A DNA stretch of 64,000 bases from Eumeta japonica (GCA_005406025.1 BGZK01000006.1:434001-498000), one strand, 5' to 3'. Shown: positions 9,650 through 21,450, counted from the stretch's first letter. Translations and numbers: made by a program. Notes: a model not told the origin generated them from the sequence alone.

Positions 9650-12378
9650 CTGCGACAGATGTCGCCATTTGACTTATTCCAAACATCACAGAACTCAAAG
9701 GATATTTTAAGCATAAATAAAATATATAAAAGGATTTTCGCACCGTCTATAAGAAATAAAGTACTAATAAATATACTTAAACATTATTTCTAACATTGAA
9801 ACAAACTATGGAATATCTAATGTTCACCGACTTACTGAACCGAGTTTTCGTTATGTAATATTTAAGCAAATTCTTTGAACTGTTAAATAGTTGAACATAG
9901 CTATCGCTTTTTTTCTGATTAGTTTAGAAAATTATATGTTAAACCTTTATAATACTCAAGTATTAAATACATATAGATAAAGTTTGTATTTCGAAGTGGA
10001 ACACATTCCGCTCTTGACAATCTTATCTCAAAAAAACCCCCCGATGACACAGACAGCGGAAAGAAAACTTTGAGGCGTCCTAATCTTTAGAATAGAGAGA
10101 AAAATAGAGACAGCGATAAAATTTTGAAGTGAGAACTTCTTTAAGCACGTTGAGCATTTTGAAGATGGGAAAGAACCATTGAATTCGCGACACTGTTACC
10201 GTTACCGTAAACGACACCATAAGTATCTACATATGTTGTCCTCGTTTACACGAGAGTTGAGTTTGGGTTAAAATACATTGATAATATTGCTATATATAAC
10301 AATAAACATATATTGTGTATATACGTATAACACTGAAAAAAAATATTTCTAAGCAAGTTCGAATTTGGCTTGGTTAAATACATTTTGTTGTAATAACTGC
10401 TTAATTCGTTGTATTAACAAATAATATGTGTGATTTAATCAATCGGATCAATCGTACCAATATACAGGTTGGTTAAGACAACCAAAATATTGATTCGCTC
10501 AAAATAAACAATCCAAAATCATTATGTTATTCAAACTTATGGTTGGAATGACAATTTTTTTTTTCAGTGAACATAGATATATATTCAATTCGGAACTTTT
10601 CGTTATGTATTCGTAAATTTACGTTTTAAGCAATATATTGCAATTTTTGTATGTAAAATAACATGCATTAATCTTCATGTACAATAACGCATTAAATGAA
10701 AATTGTAATATAATTTTTGCAGTAGTACTAGTTTATAATAATGGATAAAAAAAACACTACAATTAAAAGTATTTCCCACACAATAAAACATTTCCTAACG
10801 ATTCAAAAAATACACACGTAATTGTTCTAGGTTTCACGTCTGTCGGCACTCCCGGACTGCCACTGTGTTTGATACATTCTCAACACCTAGAGGTTGTGCC
10901 ATTTGAAGAAATAAATAATTAGTGGAAGATTAAGGTTCCATTCAAACGATGTATTTTTAATCAAAACTCATTAAATACTTTTTCTCCAAATCCATTTAAA
11001 AAATTATCGATTTCCATTTCGGATTTATTCAAACACTACCAGCTCTCGCCCGCGTGGACATGGGACAAACTCCTTCGCCTTTCACATCGCCAGGTCACGC
11101 TGCTAACCGCTATCCCGACACCGCTCTCGATCTCGCTCTCATTCTCCATTCTGATTCCGGTCTCGCCCTCGATTCCCATCCCGGTGCCGTTCCTAACTCA
11201 ATTTCAATGAAATTATCCCGGAAGAACGCATACTCTTACACCGAACGCACAAGTACCTGCCTAACTAGTGCCGCCTAAATAATTATAATACGAAACGATG
11301 TCAATTCCCGCTTTCGATACTGAACTCGGTCGTGCTTGCGACTCCAATCCCGAACCGGTGTCAATGTTGATTCTCCCTTGGACATCGCTGTTACCAATGA
11401 CCGATCGATGCAAGGATGTGAAGATTTGTTTAATATTCACATGAACGAAGCTGCGAGCGAAAGCTATTCTTTATTCTGACCAGATAATGTAGTTCGATGA
11501 AAAAAAGAATCGTGTAAATTGGACCAGTAGGTCTCTAGTTATAACCGGACACAAACATACAGACGGATAGATTACTTTTATGATATGCATGGACGTTCCC
11601 CTTCACGACATCGGAAAGGTTTTCATGAAATAAACATTAAAGTTTACTTTGACTTTTTTTGTATTCTTCGTAAGCTCCATGTTTTTATGTTTAGTGCGTG
11701 ATGCGCGCGCAAGCGAATAAATAAACAATGTTTTTTTCTATTGTTTTCAATTACTTATTATTGTTCAATTATTTTTTGCAAAAATCATTAATGAACAGAA
11801 AGGGCAGTTTTTGATTTTATTATAATATATGTACATACGTATAATATATGTACGTATATATATCTCATTTACGAACTTAACCGAGATCTTGGACCCAAAA
11901 TATTTTTACACTTTCTTTGCCAACGATATTATGATATACAACACTCATGATTTATTTAGACAAAGTGATAATTTTCTGAAAAATAATCACTATGTCTACG
12001 TAAATAGTTATAGTAAACGATAAGTGAAAATACTTTAGTAATTGTAAATGCTACAAAAGATAAAAAATCGGTAAAGTTTCGCACTTATAATTGAAATTTT
12101 AGCAACGAATATTCCATGACATCATTTCGTTGTAGAGATATATAGCCTATATTTTTCGTTATGCAGAAAATAAATTCGACGCGCAGTAAATAATGCATTT
12201 ATAATGAATTACTTGGAGCGACGCCAATGACGACGGACAAACCATGTAGGTCTCTATAATAGGTTCACTAAAGAGAAACTAACTAACTCAGAGAAGTGAA
12301 AACTTGATGAACGTCACGAAAAACAAAGAAAGTAATTTAAAATACTTTTCATTAAATAATTTTCACAAAATATTTTAC
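9650..12378 (-). other. Myo18 intron, left part of a 3.7-kb intron
   Basis: Mostly AT-rich DNA. A pyrimidine-rich block at 11120-11400 made of degenerate TCCCGAT-like units leads into a repeat 3' end near 11438-11475. The plus-strand open frame at 11054-11278 lies in this low-complexity block and is not a gene. Confidence 0.
11120..11475 (+). repeat. Degenerate TCCCGAT-like array followed by a lepidopteran repeat tail
   Basis: Units such as tcccgacacc, ttctgattcc and attcccatcccg recur imperfectly. They are followed by tattcacatgaacgaagctg and cgagcgaaagcta, a decayed form of the tail CACGCGGGCGAAGCCGCGGGC that I know from lepidopteran interspersed repeats. Similar C-rich arrays recur at 51360-51490 and 57585-57745. 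Confidence 0.
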
Positions 12379-12438
12379 CTCCTCATTTTCTTGTTCGGCA
12401 TTAGCGTCGAGCATTGTGAAACCATTTACAAAATTGTG
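12379..12438 (-). CDS. Candidate 60-nt cassette exon in Myo18 tail
   Basis: An open 20-codon stretch beginning HNFVNGFTML and ending with acidic residues (EQENEE) is bordered by gattcag and GAG|gtaaaa. It is phase 0-0 and a multiple of three, so it can be included or skipped between exons 13373-13603 and 9533-9649 without breaking the frame. Those two neighbours already join perfectly to the family alignment (LEKK then VQDAYEEVEEQ), so this would be an insertion rather than a core segment. The polypyrimidine tract is weak. It could be a chance splice-like open window. Confidence 0.
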
Positions 12439-13372
12439 CTGAATCACAAAGTTACTGATTAGCTATTTTTCATCATACTTTTATGTATTTAAAAAAATTG
12501 GGCGGCGGAGTGCGTACGAGACGAATTTACTGTGTAAACTATGTCGAAAGAGTGCGAGATAAAATCGGGCATACTGGCCAGATAAGGTTATCAATACAGA
12601 CGTCGGCCCAAGGATGATCTCGTTGATCTACATCGATCGGGGACGAATGTGAGACATCACTGATACGGGCTAGAAGGATACCGCGAAAGGCTTTATAGAA
12701 ATGTGACATGTTTGCACTTCATTTGTGTATTCAGCTAAAGGACAATGGGAATTGGTTTGGCTTGTGAAATTGTATGTAATACTCATGTGGCAGAATAATT
12801 CTTAGACGAACATCCCATTCCCTGTATAAAATAATTAGCTGTCCCGCCCGCTTCGTTGGGTAATTTTTATTATAAATAAAATGGCGAAGGATTTACGGAA
12901 TTCGAAAAATGAGTAGCCTAGAACCATCTACAAATCATTCCGCATCGTATGGTCCCAGTCCCATGTCTATACGTTTAGTAGTTTTTACGTGATTGGCGAA
13001 CAAAGACAACCTATTTTCATTATATACGTATAGATTAAAACATGAAAATTTTTACATGAATACGTGTATTTGTTTATTTGGAAACTAAATAGATAATTAG
13101 AAGTTTACTCATGCCTTATGATATAAAAAAAGTCAAAATTTAATAGAGCGAGATAATATTTCTATAAAACTATTTTCTTTCTATACACGAAAATTGAAAT
13201 TTTTATTGATGTACGTACGAAATATTGCCGATCATAAAAATTCGTTACAACTGTTTTGTCGTTGCCAATAAATTTATGGATAGAATAAAAAATTGCATTC
13301 TCACGAACATTTATCATAAAACTGTCTATTTTTTTTTCTCGATAACAATGCAAAAGTCTTCCGTTCACCAAC
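12439..13372 (-). other. Myo18 intron, right part
   Basis: Contains an interspersed repeat at 12834-13035. Otherwise AT-rich without recognisable content. Confidence 0.
12834..13035 (+). repeat. Lepidopteran interspersed repeat (agctgtcccgcccgcttcg type)
   Basis: It begins ttagctgtcccgcccgcttc, contains taaaatggcg and gagtagcctagaacca, and ends with a gtgattggcgaacaaagaca segment running into AT-rich DNA. This order matches a repeat widespread in moths and butterflies as I remember it. It is clearly decayed. Confidence 0.
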
Positions 13373-13603
13373 CTTCTTCTCTAGCTGTTTCTTGACAGTG
13401 ACGAGCTGATCCAGGTCGTCCTCGTGCTGACGCCTCAGCTGCGCCCTGAGCAGCTGCAGTTCCCGGTGCGCACGCTCATACCTCCTCTTGTACTTCTCGG
13501 CGCCGGCGGCGTCCCCCTCGGAGCCCTCGGAGTCGGACGGCTCCCCCGCGCCGCCTTCGCTGGACCGCCAGTGCAACAGTTCCAATTCTAGACGCTCGGA
13601 GGC
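13373..13603 (-). CDS. Myo18: Myo18 tail exon with acidic Ser/Gly linker
   Basis: This 77-codon, phase 0-0 exon is bordered by ttcccag and AAG|gttggt. It starts ASERLELELLHWRSSE and passes through an acidic Gly/Ser run (GEPSDSEGSEGDAAGAEKYK). It then resumes coiled coil with YKRRYERAHRELQLL and HEDDLDQLVTVKKQLEKK. Human Myo18A has the same layout: an acidic non-helical break (GEVDDDDAGGEW), then KYERAVREV and KRQLERRLGDL. The break is a flexible skip in the rod and a plausible phosphorylation site by its SDSEGSE pattern; the latter is inference. Confidence 0.
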
Positions 13604-14541
13604 CTGGGAACGTCAACGAGTTAAGTCTTTGACTAGTCTACTGAAATTAGTAAAAGCAAGAGCGCGTAGTTTTAGTTTTCCCAATTCTGGAACGTTCAGT
13701 AATGTTTGGCATGACGATTGAATATCAAACGTACGCACTGTTCGAAATATACAGTTGTACAATGATTCGACATTCATTGGAGATATTACAACAAAACAAA
13801 TACATATAACGAAGTACATGATAAATAATGTCTCGACGTATCGATATATATTGTTGAACTTTTGTCTGTGCGGTGCGCTTGCTCATTAAGTGATAATTCA
13901 TCGCTCAGAACCTGTTCAAGTATAGTAAACAATAATGAGTTATTTTATTATGAGAACAATCTACAGTTATATTGGAACAAAGTTTATATGTTCTAACTAT
14001 TTTCAACAATAACTTTATTTTCCGAAGGTGAGTGTTAAAGTTTCAATTTTACCATTTTGTATATGATGACATGTTGGTGAACCTAGCAGAGTATAGCTTT
14101 ACAAATTGCCAATATTTTTTTAATGTCGGAAGTCGTACTGTCGTAATCAAAGAATTCAATGCATGGGGTTTCAGAGTTAAATAGGGGGCACTTTCCTACT
14201 AATAGTTATTAAATATTGAACGTAACAAAACCAACTCAAAACTATGCGTATTATGTTTCAGACCCGACGACATTAACCGAGTGCATATTGAATGCTTTCT
14301 GATACAAATGAAAAGTAGGATAATTATTGATAAATTTGAATTTATGAGGATGGATATAATAGTTGACTTTATAGAAGTTCTAAAAGAGGAAACGATAGAA
14401 AACTGTTAAATAATAGGATAGAAAAAATTAAAAAACGAAATGAACTGTGAATAAAGTCGGGTCACGGAAGCGACAGGATTAAATATTTTTTATTTCTCAA
14501 ACGGGGTCCTTATCGGCTAGATGATCGTGTGGCGGCGGTAC
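13604..14541 (-). other. Myo18 intron (938 bp)
   Basis: AT-rich intron between two coiled-coil exons; no features recognised. Confidence 0.
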
Positions 14542-14685
14542 CTGCTGCAGGCGCTGGTTGTTGGCGAGCAGGTCGCGGTTGTCGCGCTCGACGCGCAGGC
14601 GCTCGGCCGCCTCGGCGTCGGCGCGCTCGGCCGCCAGCGCCGCCGCCGCGCGCTCCTCCGTCAGCTCGCTGCCGCATTCCGACAA
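14542..14685 (-). CDS. Myo18: Myo18 coiled-coil tail exon
   Basis: This 48-codon, phase 0-0 exon is bordered by gcggcag and CAG|gtaccg. It begins LSECGSELTEERAAAALAAE and continues RADAEAAERLRVERDNRDLL. This matches the Myo18A tail segment SELTDERN...DAETAERLRAEKE in order and spacing. Ala, Glu and Arg dominate and heptads are continuous, as in a two-stranded coiled coil. It is the first exon shared by the full-length product (via 35192) and the possible rod-only product (via 17277), since both donors are phase 0. Open frames on the plus strand here are shadows of its GC-rich codons. Confidence 0.
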
Positions 14686-17276
14686 CTGCCGCAAACCAAA
14701 TCAAATTTCATTAATGCTGTTCATTGCGTTTCCGACGGATGTTTTAGTACAGTGCGATAAAATCTTCCGAGGTCCGTGCGACATATGTACAACGAACTGG
14801 AGATATGTTAGTTGAAGGAAATGAATACATAATCTGCTATTTAAAATAACGATTTCGTTTTATGTCTTTTGAAGCTGGAATCGGACCATTTTTACATGGG
14901 TAGATAATATTGTTTTTTTTTGTTGAAAAAATATTTCAGTTTTCAATAAAATTAGCTTAGCTTAAACACTAAGCGATTTAATTCAATTTTTTATCTTGAA
15001 AAAATAATATTTTGAATTCCTTTCTTGGGTCTACCTGTTCTCTATAAAATTAACTTAAAGTTGAGCAATTCAATTCTATTATTGTGCCTGAAAAATATTA
15101 TTTTATATTCATTCCTCAGACTTTACTGTTCTGTATAAAATTTGCATAACGTTGGAATTAAATACCTAATACTTTCAAACGTTGGAATGAAAGGTACGAT
15201 TTCAACGTTGTAACGTATTTGTTTGTAGTGTGAATATGTTGTGATAGCGATCTGTATATATGAAAAAAAAATACAATAATAAGTTCAATACTCGAGGAAA
15301 TTATTGTATAAGTTTGGTTAAAATCATAAGCGTATCATGTACCTTAAATACATAACGATCCTAAGACGTTAAAGGGCAATCTATAACTATTTTAAATTTT
15401 TAAGAACAAACACGAACCGTCAGTTTCGATATCGAATTTTGGGTCCCAACGTTTGTGACACGAACGGCCGATCGAATTCATTTAAAGAAAGCGAAAATCG
15501 ATTGAAGAAAACGACACATGTGAAATTCCTGTTGCGAATGCCTTATGAAGTGCGATTTGCATGTTTTTCTTTTTTTTTTTTTACTTCTCAGTGTACTACA
15601 TAAGAAAGACCTTTTAATAGACTTTATTCCATGACTGACTGAATGCAATCCTTTTTGCATTTTTTTTTACAAACACGTGAATTTATTTTACAATTTGCTA
15701 TATCGAAAATAATAAAGCAGTCACCCCGCCGACGCTACAAACGACCGGATACGAACGGCACTTGTATATTACATCGTCAGTCTTTAGGCGGTTGTCGGCA
15801 GCGTCGTTAAAAATAAAGAACGCAGCTTTGTGCGTTCTGATCACAAACAAGTGTTTCCCCGAAGTGGTTGTCCGTCCTCGAGTAACGAAGTTTGAGCATT
15901 TTGCGTAGCTACTATTATTATTATTAGTTAATATATATATTTAAGATGAACACACTACGAGGTTTACGTTAATAAAAGTACAATTGTCAAACGTTTGAGA
16001 ACGTTAGACGAACTATGTAGCTGATTTAAAAAAAAATACAGAAAGGAGTAACGAAACATGTGCCTTAAGTGTCAGTAAAATGTAAATTATGGTTATGGTT
16101 ATTGAACTATATATGTACTGATTTCGATGTTACTTTTAGTACTAAACGAATTATTATACTTTTATTGAGTATAAACCCTTGACTTTGCATTACCCATATT
16201 ACAATGCCTCATTGCATAATTTACTGGATCTCTTTTAAGAATCAGATACGTAACCATAGTTATCGAGATAAAGTGTATTGTCACAGATGGTATATTGTTG
16301 AAAGACAGTTTATAACTAATAACCGCAAAGCTGCTACCACCGGTTACCATAACTACTGAATTATAATGGTGTAACGATACTAAATAGGCAGTTCACTTTC
16401 TTTATTTGATTGTCGAATTATTTCTTGGTTTTTATATATATATGCATTAAGAAAACAAGAATTATTTAACAAATTGAGTTCAAAAACGCCAAGTGTATAC
16501 GTGTTCCATATTGAAAAAGAAACATGGTGCGATTATCATGCGATTCAAAGTGCGACTTCCAAAGGCTAGCAGCCGTTTTTCAGCAAAACGTCATAGCAAA
16601 CTAAAATAGGCGACCGAAGAGACGGCGCTCACGCCGGCCCGCGCCGCATCGATCGGCGATCGCTCGACCGGAGATTAATACGGAATCCACTAAAGTATAC
16701 TTGTTTTGCCAAACGCGACAGCATCGCGGAATAGTTGCTGGCAGAGACCTTCCCAAAAAAAAAAATAATAAAAAAAATATAGTAAAGTCTAGAATAGTTG
16801 AAAAAAGAATGTAACACTTCGGTTGCTTTGAGTGACAACACGGATAACGCCGACGATGACTGACGGCCAAGAATTGGCGAGTATTCTTGAACGGATCTGC
16901 GCGAGTTGACAGTGAAAAAAAAATTGGCAAACCGCGGCCGGGGCCCGCTGAGCGGATCGGCGCGAGTTCCCCGATAGTTTATTGTGCCGCGTCGTCGAAG
17001 GTCGCGTTTTGGATACTGACATTCCATTCCATTTGGATATTCCATGAATACGGTTTTGAAAGAAATTGTAGATCGAATTGTTTCAAATCTCGGTCTCGAT
17101 CGCCGAACGGAAATTTATGACGCTACGTGAATATTGTAAAAATATTCATCAAATTCTAGTATCGAATGCCTGGATCATGAATATGTCAAAATCCTTTGTG
17201 TTGCGTTGGAACAAAATTATATGTTATTAAGGCATGGACGCGTATAGTTTTGTTTTTCTATAAAATTATCGGTTAC
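14686..17276 (-). other. Myo18 intron between internal first exon and tail exons (2.6 kb)
   Basis: This would be intron 1 of the proposed rod-only transcript. It holds a degenerate tandem repeat at 14946-15165, a small hairpin agaacgca..tgcgttct near 15818, and a moderately GC-rich block at 16560-17040. That block gives a 138-codon minus-strand frame without recognisable similarity. Confidence 0.
14946..15165. repeat. Degenerate tandem repeat, about 2.3 units of 91-98 bp
   Basis: Units starting ATAAAATT at 14946, 15044 and 15135 share the order ATAAAATT, CAATTC, TTATT(G)..TTGAAAAA, ATTTTGAATTC and a CTACCTGTTCT-like end, with many substitutions. It is an old, decayed duplication. Confidence 0.
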
Positions 17277-18371
17277 CATTTCATCTTTCGACATCTCATC
17301 CATCTCCGAAATTGTAGTTCCATCTTCTGAAGTACCCCGCGCCGACCTGCACATGCTGCTGGCCCGACTGCCGCTCCTGCTGAACATGGTGAAGCCTTTG
17401 ATCATGATGTTGGTCGCCGATTTCGATCTACCGATCTTCTTCTTCCTTCCTCTGTTGTCGTAATAGAAATCCAGGTCGGATTCATCTTTGTGACCCAAAC
17501 TCTTCCATTCGTCCATCACGTGATCTGTTCTCTTCAAGAAATCGTCGATTTTCGAGGTCAAATAATTGGAAGCGGTACCTTCGTCTAAATGCGCCGCTAC
17601 AGGCTTGAACCTTTGCTTGATCGGCTGTTTGTTGCAACCGAGGACGAAGGTCAGGTTAGCGTCGAACACCACCGGCGCCTGTTCTTTAGCTCGCAATTCC
17701 CTCAGGTCCATGCTGTCCGAACGGTCGCAAGTCTGAGGGAATACCCTTCGCGGTGTAGGGGTTCGGTGGTTAGATGCGGAATTCACACTGCTGGATCTAG
17801 ACAGCGGTACATAGGTTCGAGAACTACTGCAACTGGAGTATTGGCTCGCCGAACTTCGTGTGATGCTGTATTGTGAAGAAGCGGGACTCGGCGACCGAGA
17901 GATCACGGTGCAGCCGTTCGAACTATGCCTCTTAGCCAGTTCCGCGATGGAGCCTTTTTCAACCAAGGCCGACGACGAGCTCCTTCTGTATGACAAACTA
18001 GACGAGTAGGAATGGGTGGATGTTTTATCATTTTCTCTAAGGTACTGGTTCAAGGTTTGAACTTCTTTTAAGGGTTTCGTGACGAAGAGCCTCTTGCCGT
18101 TTAGCAGGGTGAGAGGTGCGTTAGGTGGTATCTTTTCTTCCAGGTTTATGGGGAGCGTTTTAGCTTTCCTCGCCGGGAGAATCGGTCTCGGAAGTGGAGC
18201 CATGGGTGGTTTTTTCAGCGTCGTTTCTAACATCGGCGGTGAGAGGGGCCCGCCGGAGGCGGACGACGGTGCCGTGTCGCCGTTAGACGTCGCACCGCGC
18301 ACGCCGATCTGCAACCGCGGCAGCGGCGCGGCGCCGGCCGCCTGCGGCATGGCGACGGACCGGACGCTCAT
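17277..18371 (-). CDS. Candidate internal first exon of a rod-only Myo18 isoform (Ser-rich N-terminus)
   Basis: An ATG-initiated open frame runs 384 codons to a stop at 17217. An in-frame TAG lies 9 codons upstream of the ATG, so this is the first methionine unless a 5' splice joins here. I place the exon end at 17277, where GAAATG|gtaacc gives a phase-0 donor after residue 365. The 19 codons beyond are AT-rich, unlike the rest. The protein has a Pro-rich start (residues 42-66, PLPRPILPARK), a Ser/Arg-rich disordered stretch (about 119-209), a conserved-looking helical segment (269-292, NYLTSKIDDFLKRTDHVMDE) and a basic RKKKIGRSKSAT patch (309-320). It has no myosin motor. Phase and strand allow direct splicing to 14685, giving a motorless tail protein comparable in design to Drosophila myosin rod protein. 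Alternatively it is a separate nested single-exon gene; a minus-strand AATAAA lies near 16980. I do not recognise the sequence itself. Confidence 0.
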
Positions 18372-18760
18372 TAGAGCTGAAAGCGCTTGCGTTTTCTATA
18401 GTAGCGGAAGCGATGCGGACGGCTGCAGTCGGGTGCCATCTCGGTGTCGGGTGCAATAATATCCGTGCGCGGCGTGTGGGACGGCGGTGTTGTAAATAGA
18501 ACCGGCGCGCGAGGTTTCCGCGGACTCACTGCGCCGCCGGCTATCTCGGTCGCCGGGCCGCGCCGCCGCCGGCCGCTCGACTATTTTCGTTGACGGAGAC
18601 GTCGAAGTGCACGCAGCACCGCCGTCGTCCGGACGGCGGCGGTCGGCTCGTCGTCGAGAAGAAAGGGCACGACGTATCGAATTATATTTCACAGCTACCG
18701 TTTTCCAAAATTGTAGTAGCACATCTCGTACAACGTGTTATCGTAAGACAGAGGTCTTTT
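18372..18760 (-). promoter_or_regulatory. Probable 5' UTR and promoter of the internal transcript
   Basis: The DNA directly upstream of the 18371 ATG is the most GC- and CpG-rich part of the surrounding 16 kb, and it changes to ordinary AT-rich intron near 18680-18760. That is what an internal promoter plus 5' UTR would look like. I see no clear TATA box, and no transcription start can be fixed from sequence. A GCGCTTTCAG just before the ATG could be a splice acceptor of a 5' UTR exon. Shorter open frames here begin with non-ATG codons and end before the main ATG, so I do not call them genes. Confidence 0.
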
Positions 18761-18939
18761 CCGAGAGTATATTCCATATGATCCTCGCACTGGCTCTATG
18801 TATATCGACAATTTCAAATGTATTTAAAGGTTCCGGTGGACATCTCTAATGCAGTTTCCATCCTTCCTTTACTGTTAATATAAAGTTAATGGTGCATATT
18901 TTTGATGAGAACACGAGTGGGAAGAATCAGATATGGCGT

Positions 18940-19008
18940 ACGCGAATCGGGATTCGAACTAGCGTGCTGTGTCGCGGGCGCGCGCGCTGACCGCCGGACC
19001 ATCATCGT
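18940..19008 (-). repeat. tRNA-derived SINE head fragment
   Basis: On the minus strand ATGGTCCGGCGGTCAGCGC resembles a pol III A box region and GTTCGAATCCCGATTCGCG a B box, spaced as in a tRNA-derived promoter. The tRNA arms do not pair, so this is a SINE remnant rather than a tRNA gene. Confidence 0.
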
Positions 19009-21239
19009 TTTAAATTCACAAATAGCAATAACCGGTTACAGGATTAAACTCTCGTCGGTTTGTCTTATGAAATTTCATTGTTTTGCCCCGATCATATGGG
19101 TATTTTCATTACAACAGTGTTGACCGAAGAATAAAGACGATCTTTTGATTTCTAGACGTTTCGATGAACGAACATATATATTCGCCATCGATGTGGTCCT
19201 CTGTATGAGAAAACTGATAGAGAAACCGCAGACGGAAACGGCGAAGGCCGCAGCGACGACAGCTTAATACTGCAACATCATCGATTCATTTAGCTGTATA
19301 CGTAAACGTTAAATTTTAATTGGGCACCACAGCCTAATTGTAATTATATTTCAACATTACGTTTATAAAAAAAAAAGTTACTGTTGATATATAAAGTAAC
19401 GAAAAATTTTAATTCATCACAACACCGCCTCCAGTCCTCTATTACGTTTTAGTAGTTTTCACTGTCTTGCACGCATATTAGTGGTTGCGCAGATAACTCA
19501 AATATAGTTTTGTTATTGTCTCGATAATTTTCTTCGACGTATTCAAGCCGGTGAATAAAACCATTAACATGAAAATACACATCTAGTAAAAATCTTAATA
19601 AAGTCATTTTTATTTTGGCAATGTACTACACCCATACGTTTTATTGAGATTTGTTTTGATACCAGACACACATTTATTCTTGCACCGGACGTAGAAATTT
19701 ACGCAGTTGGCGGACGTCGATTATTTGTAAATTTTCGATCATGCAGAAACTTTTATAAAAAAAAGGTAAAAAACATCATCTCACTTTGAATTGATCAATG
19801 AATCTAAAGAATTCCTGGATCCCTTGAATAGCTTGAAGAAGTGGTTTTTAAAAAATACTCTTTAAGTCAAAAACAATCAATTTTACAAATATCTCATCTT
19901 TTCAAGTGTACTAAAATTATATATTATAAATTATGTACATTAAGGAAATCAACTTTTGCTGATATACTTAATCTTACACTATTGCCAATTCTAAGATATA
20001 CAAAATATGGCATAACACGTATGCGTTATTTTTGTTTCAGAAAAGGTTACGAAGTGTTTGCATTGCGGTACGGAACCCGTGAAACGCGTAAGCGATTTGT
20101 TCTCGCCCAGTTTTACCATCAAACCCCACCATCCGTTAATAAACACGTAATTCCGAATTGGCAACACCCGCTGCTGTAGTATGGACGTCAATAATTTATT
20201 GAGAAGGATCGTTGCCAAACAACGATCACTTTCACTTCAAGACGAACATACCTAATATATTAAAGCTGAAAAAAAAAACAATGTTTGCGTCTGCAGTTAG
20301 TCAAACTTGCAATGGCTATTCGGTTCTCTTCATAGCAATTCTAAATATCTGTATGTCTATCCGTCTATAAATAACAATGTCGTTGGACTATATGAATGAG
20401 TTTTTTTTTTCGTTGCGTACAAAAGTGAAGAATGTTCATTATTACATACACGCAAAAAAATGACAGTAGGTGTATGTACTTTTGGCCCGCCCGAAATACA
20501 AGTGGTTCGCAAGAAGCGAAACATACAAGAAATCGATCGCATAGAAACACAATAGCATTAGTATTGAGAACATAACGATATTTAAAATTTAGGCAGAAAA
20601 AACATGTCTATATATTTTATAGTGTGTGAAATTGTAATAACTTGAGTCTATTGAAAAGGCCAATTAGTATGCAAAATTGAGTGCATTATCTGTCCGTTCG
20701 TTCGGAGCACTTTCGAAATGATTAAACGGCTTATAATCGATTTTGGACTGAGGCATCTTCTGGAATTCAATGATGGATGTTAAAAACCAGAAAGTGTCCA
20801 AGGAAGGACGAAGATGTCCATCGGACCGACATTGAAATATGAAACAGGAATGGGATGAAATCGAGAGCGGGCTTCGAATCGGAACCAGTAATTGTTCAAT
20901 TTTAATTTACGCGCAAAGAATCAAACAGTTAGTATTCATATATTATCATAGTCTTCGCTACAACGACATTAATTTTCCTCTGGTTGTAGGCGGGAGTCTA
21001 AAGTGTTTTGAGACGTTAATGCTAATAGCGGCTTGTTTACATTTTATCCTCCTGAGGTACAAACTTTAATCAAACAACGATTCGATATTAAATCTGTAAC
21101 TTATCTGACTAATTGAAGAAAATAAAAACGAAAAGTAATAAAATTATCTTCTGTGCATTTCATTCATTAATTTGGACTAAAAATATATCAGAGCTTCTTT
21201 TAGATTTTTATTTATATCATTTCTAAGCGAAACGCGCAT

Positions 21240-21450
21240 GCGAGCTACCGGAAAACAGGCGGTCACCGCCACCCATGGACATTCGCAAACCCAGAAAAGT
21301 AACTAGTGCGTTGCCAGCCTTTTTGGAAGGAGTGCGATATCCGATGAAGGGAGTAATAGGCCACCAGAACTCTTACTGAACGAAATACAACAGCGAATGC
21401 TGCTACTTCACGTCTGTATTCTGTGAGAATGTGTTATCACACCGATAAGT
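21240..21450 (+). repeat. Dispersed repeat, copy related to 7.0 kb and 35.5 kb
   Basis: It contains ACTAGTGCGTTGCCAGCCTTTT, close to ACTGGAGCGTTGTCGGTCTTTT at 35500-35521, and CGTCTGTATTCTGTGAGA as at 7105-7122. It is probably a longer copy of one family, of which the others are parts. No coding sequence remains. Confidence 0.

Noticed and set aside
14510..14815. Several plus-strand frames of 61-85 codons
   Set aside because: Shadows of Myo18 exon 14542-14685.
16601..17045. Minus-strand frames of 109 and 138 codons
   Set aside because: They overlap each other in different frames and have no clean splice pairing in phase with Myo18, and the peptides are unrecognised. Kept only as part of the intron description.
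17589..18849. Plus-strand frames of 63-126 codons and a 108-codon minus frame upstream of the 18371 ATG
   Set aside because: The plus frames mirror the Ser-rich exon and its GC-rich leader. The minus frame starts at a non-ATG codon in the likely 5' UTR and has no recognisable content.
18940..19008. Possible tRNA gene (GTTCGAATCCC on the minus strand)
   Set aside because: Acceptor and anticodon arms do not pair; it fits a SINE head better.
20040..20130. gcggtacggaacccgtgaaa and ctcgcccagttttacc resembling the 3' end of the 29.6-kb repeat family
   Set aside because: The resemblance is suggestive, but spacing and sequence are too diverged to assign.
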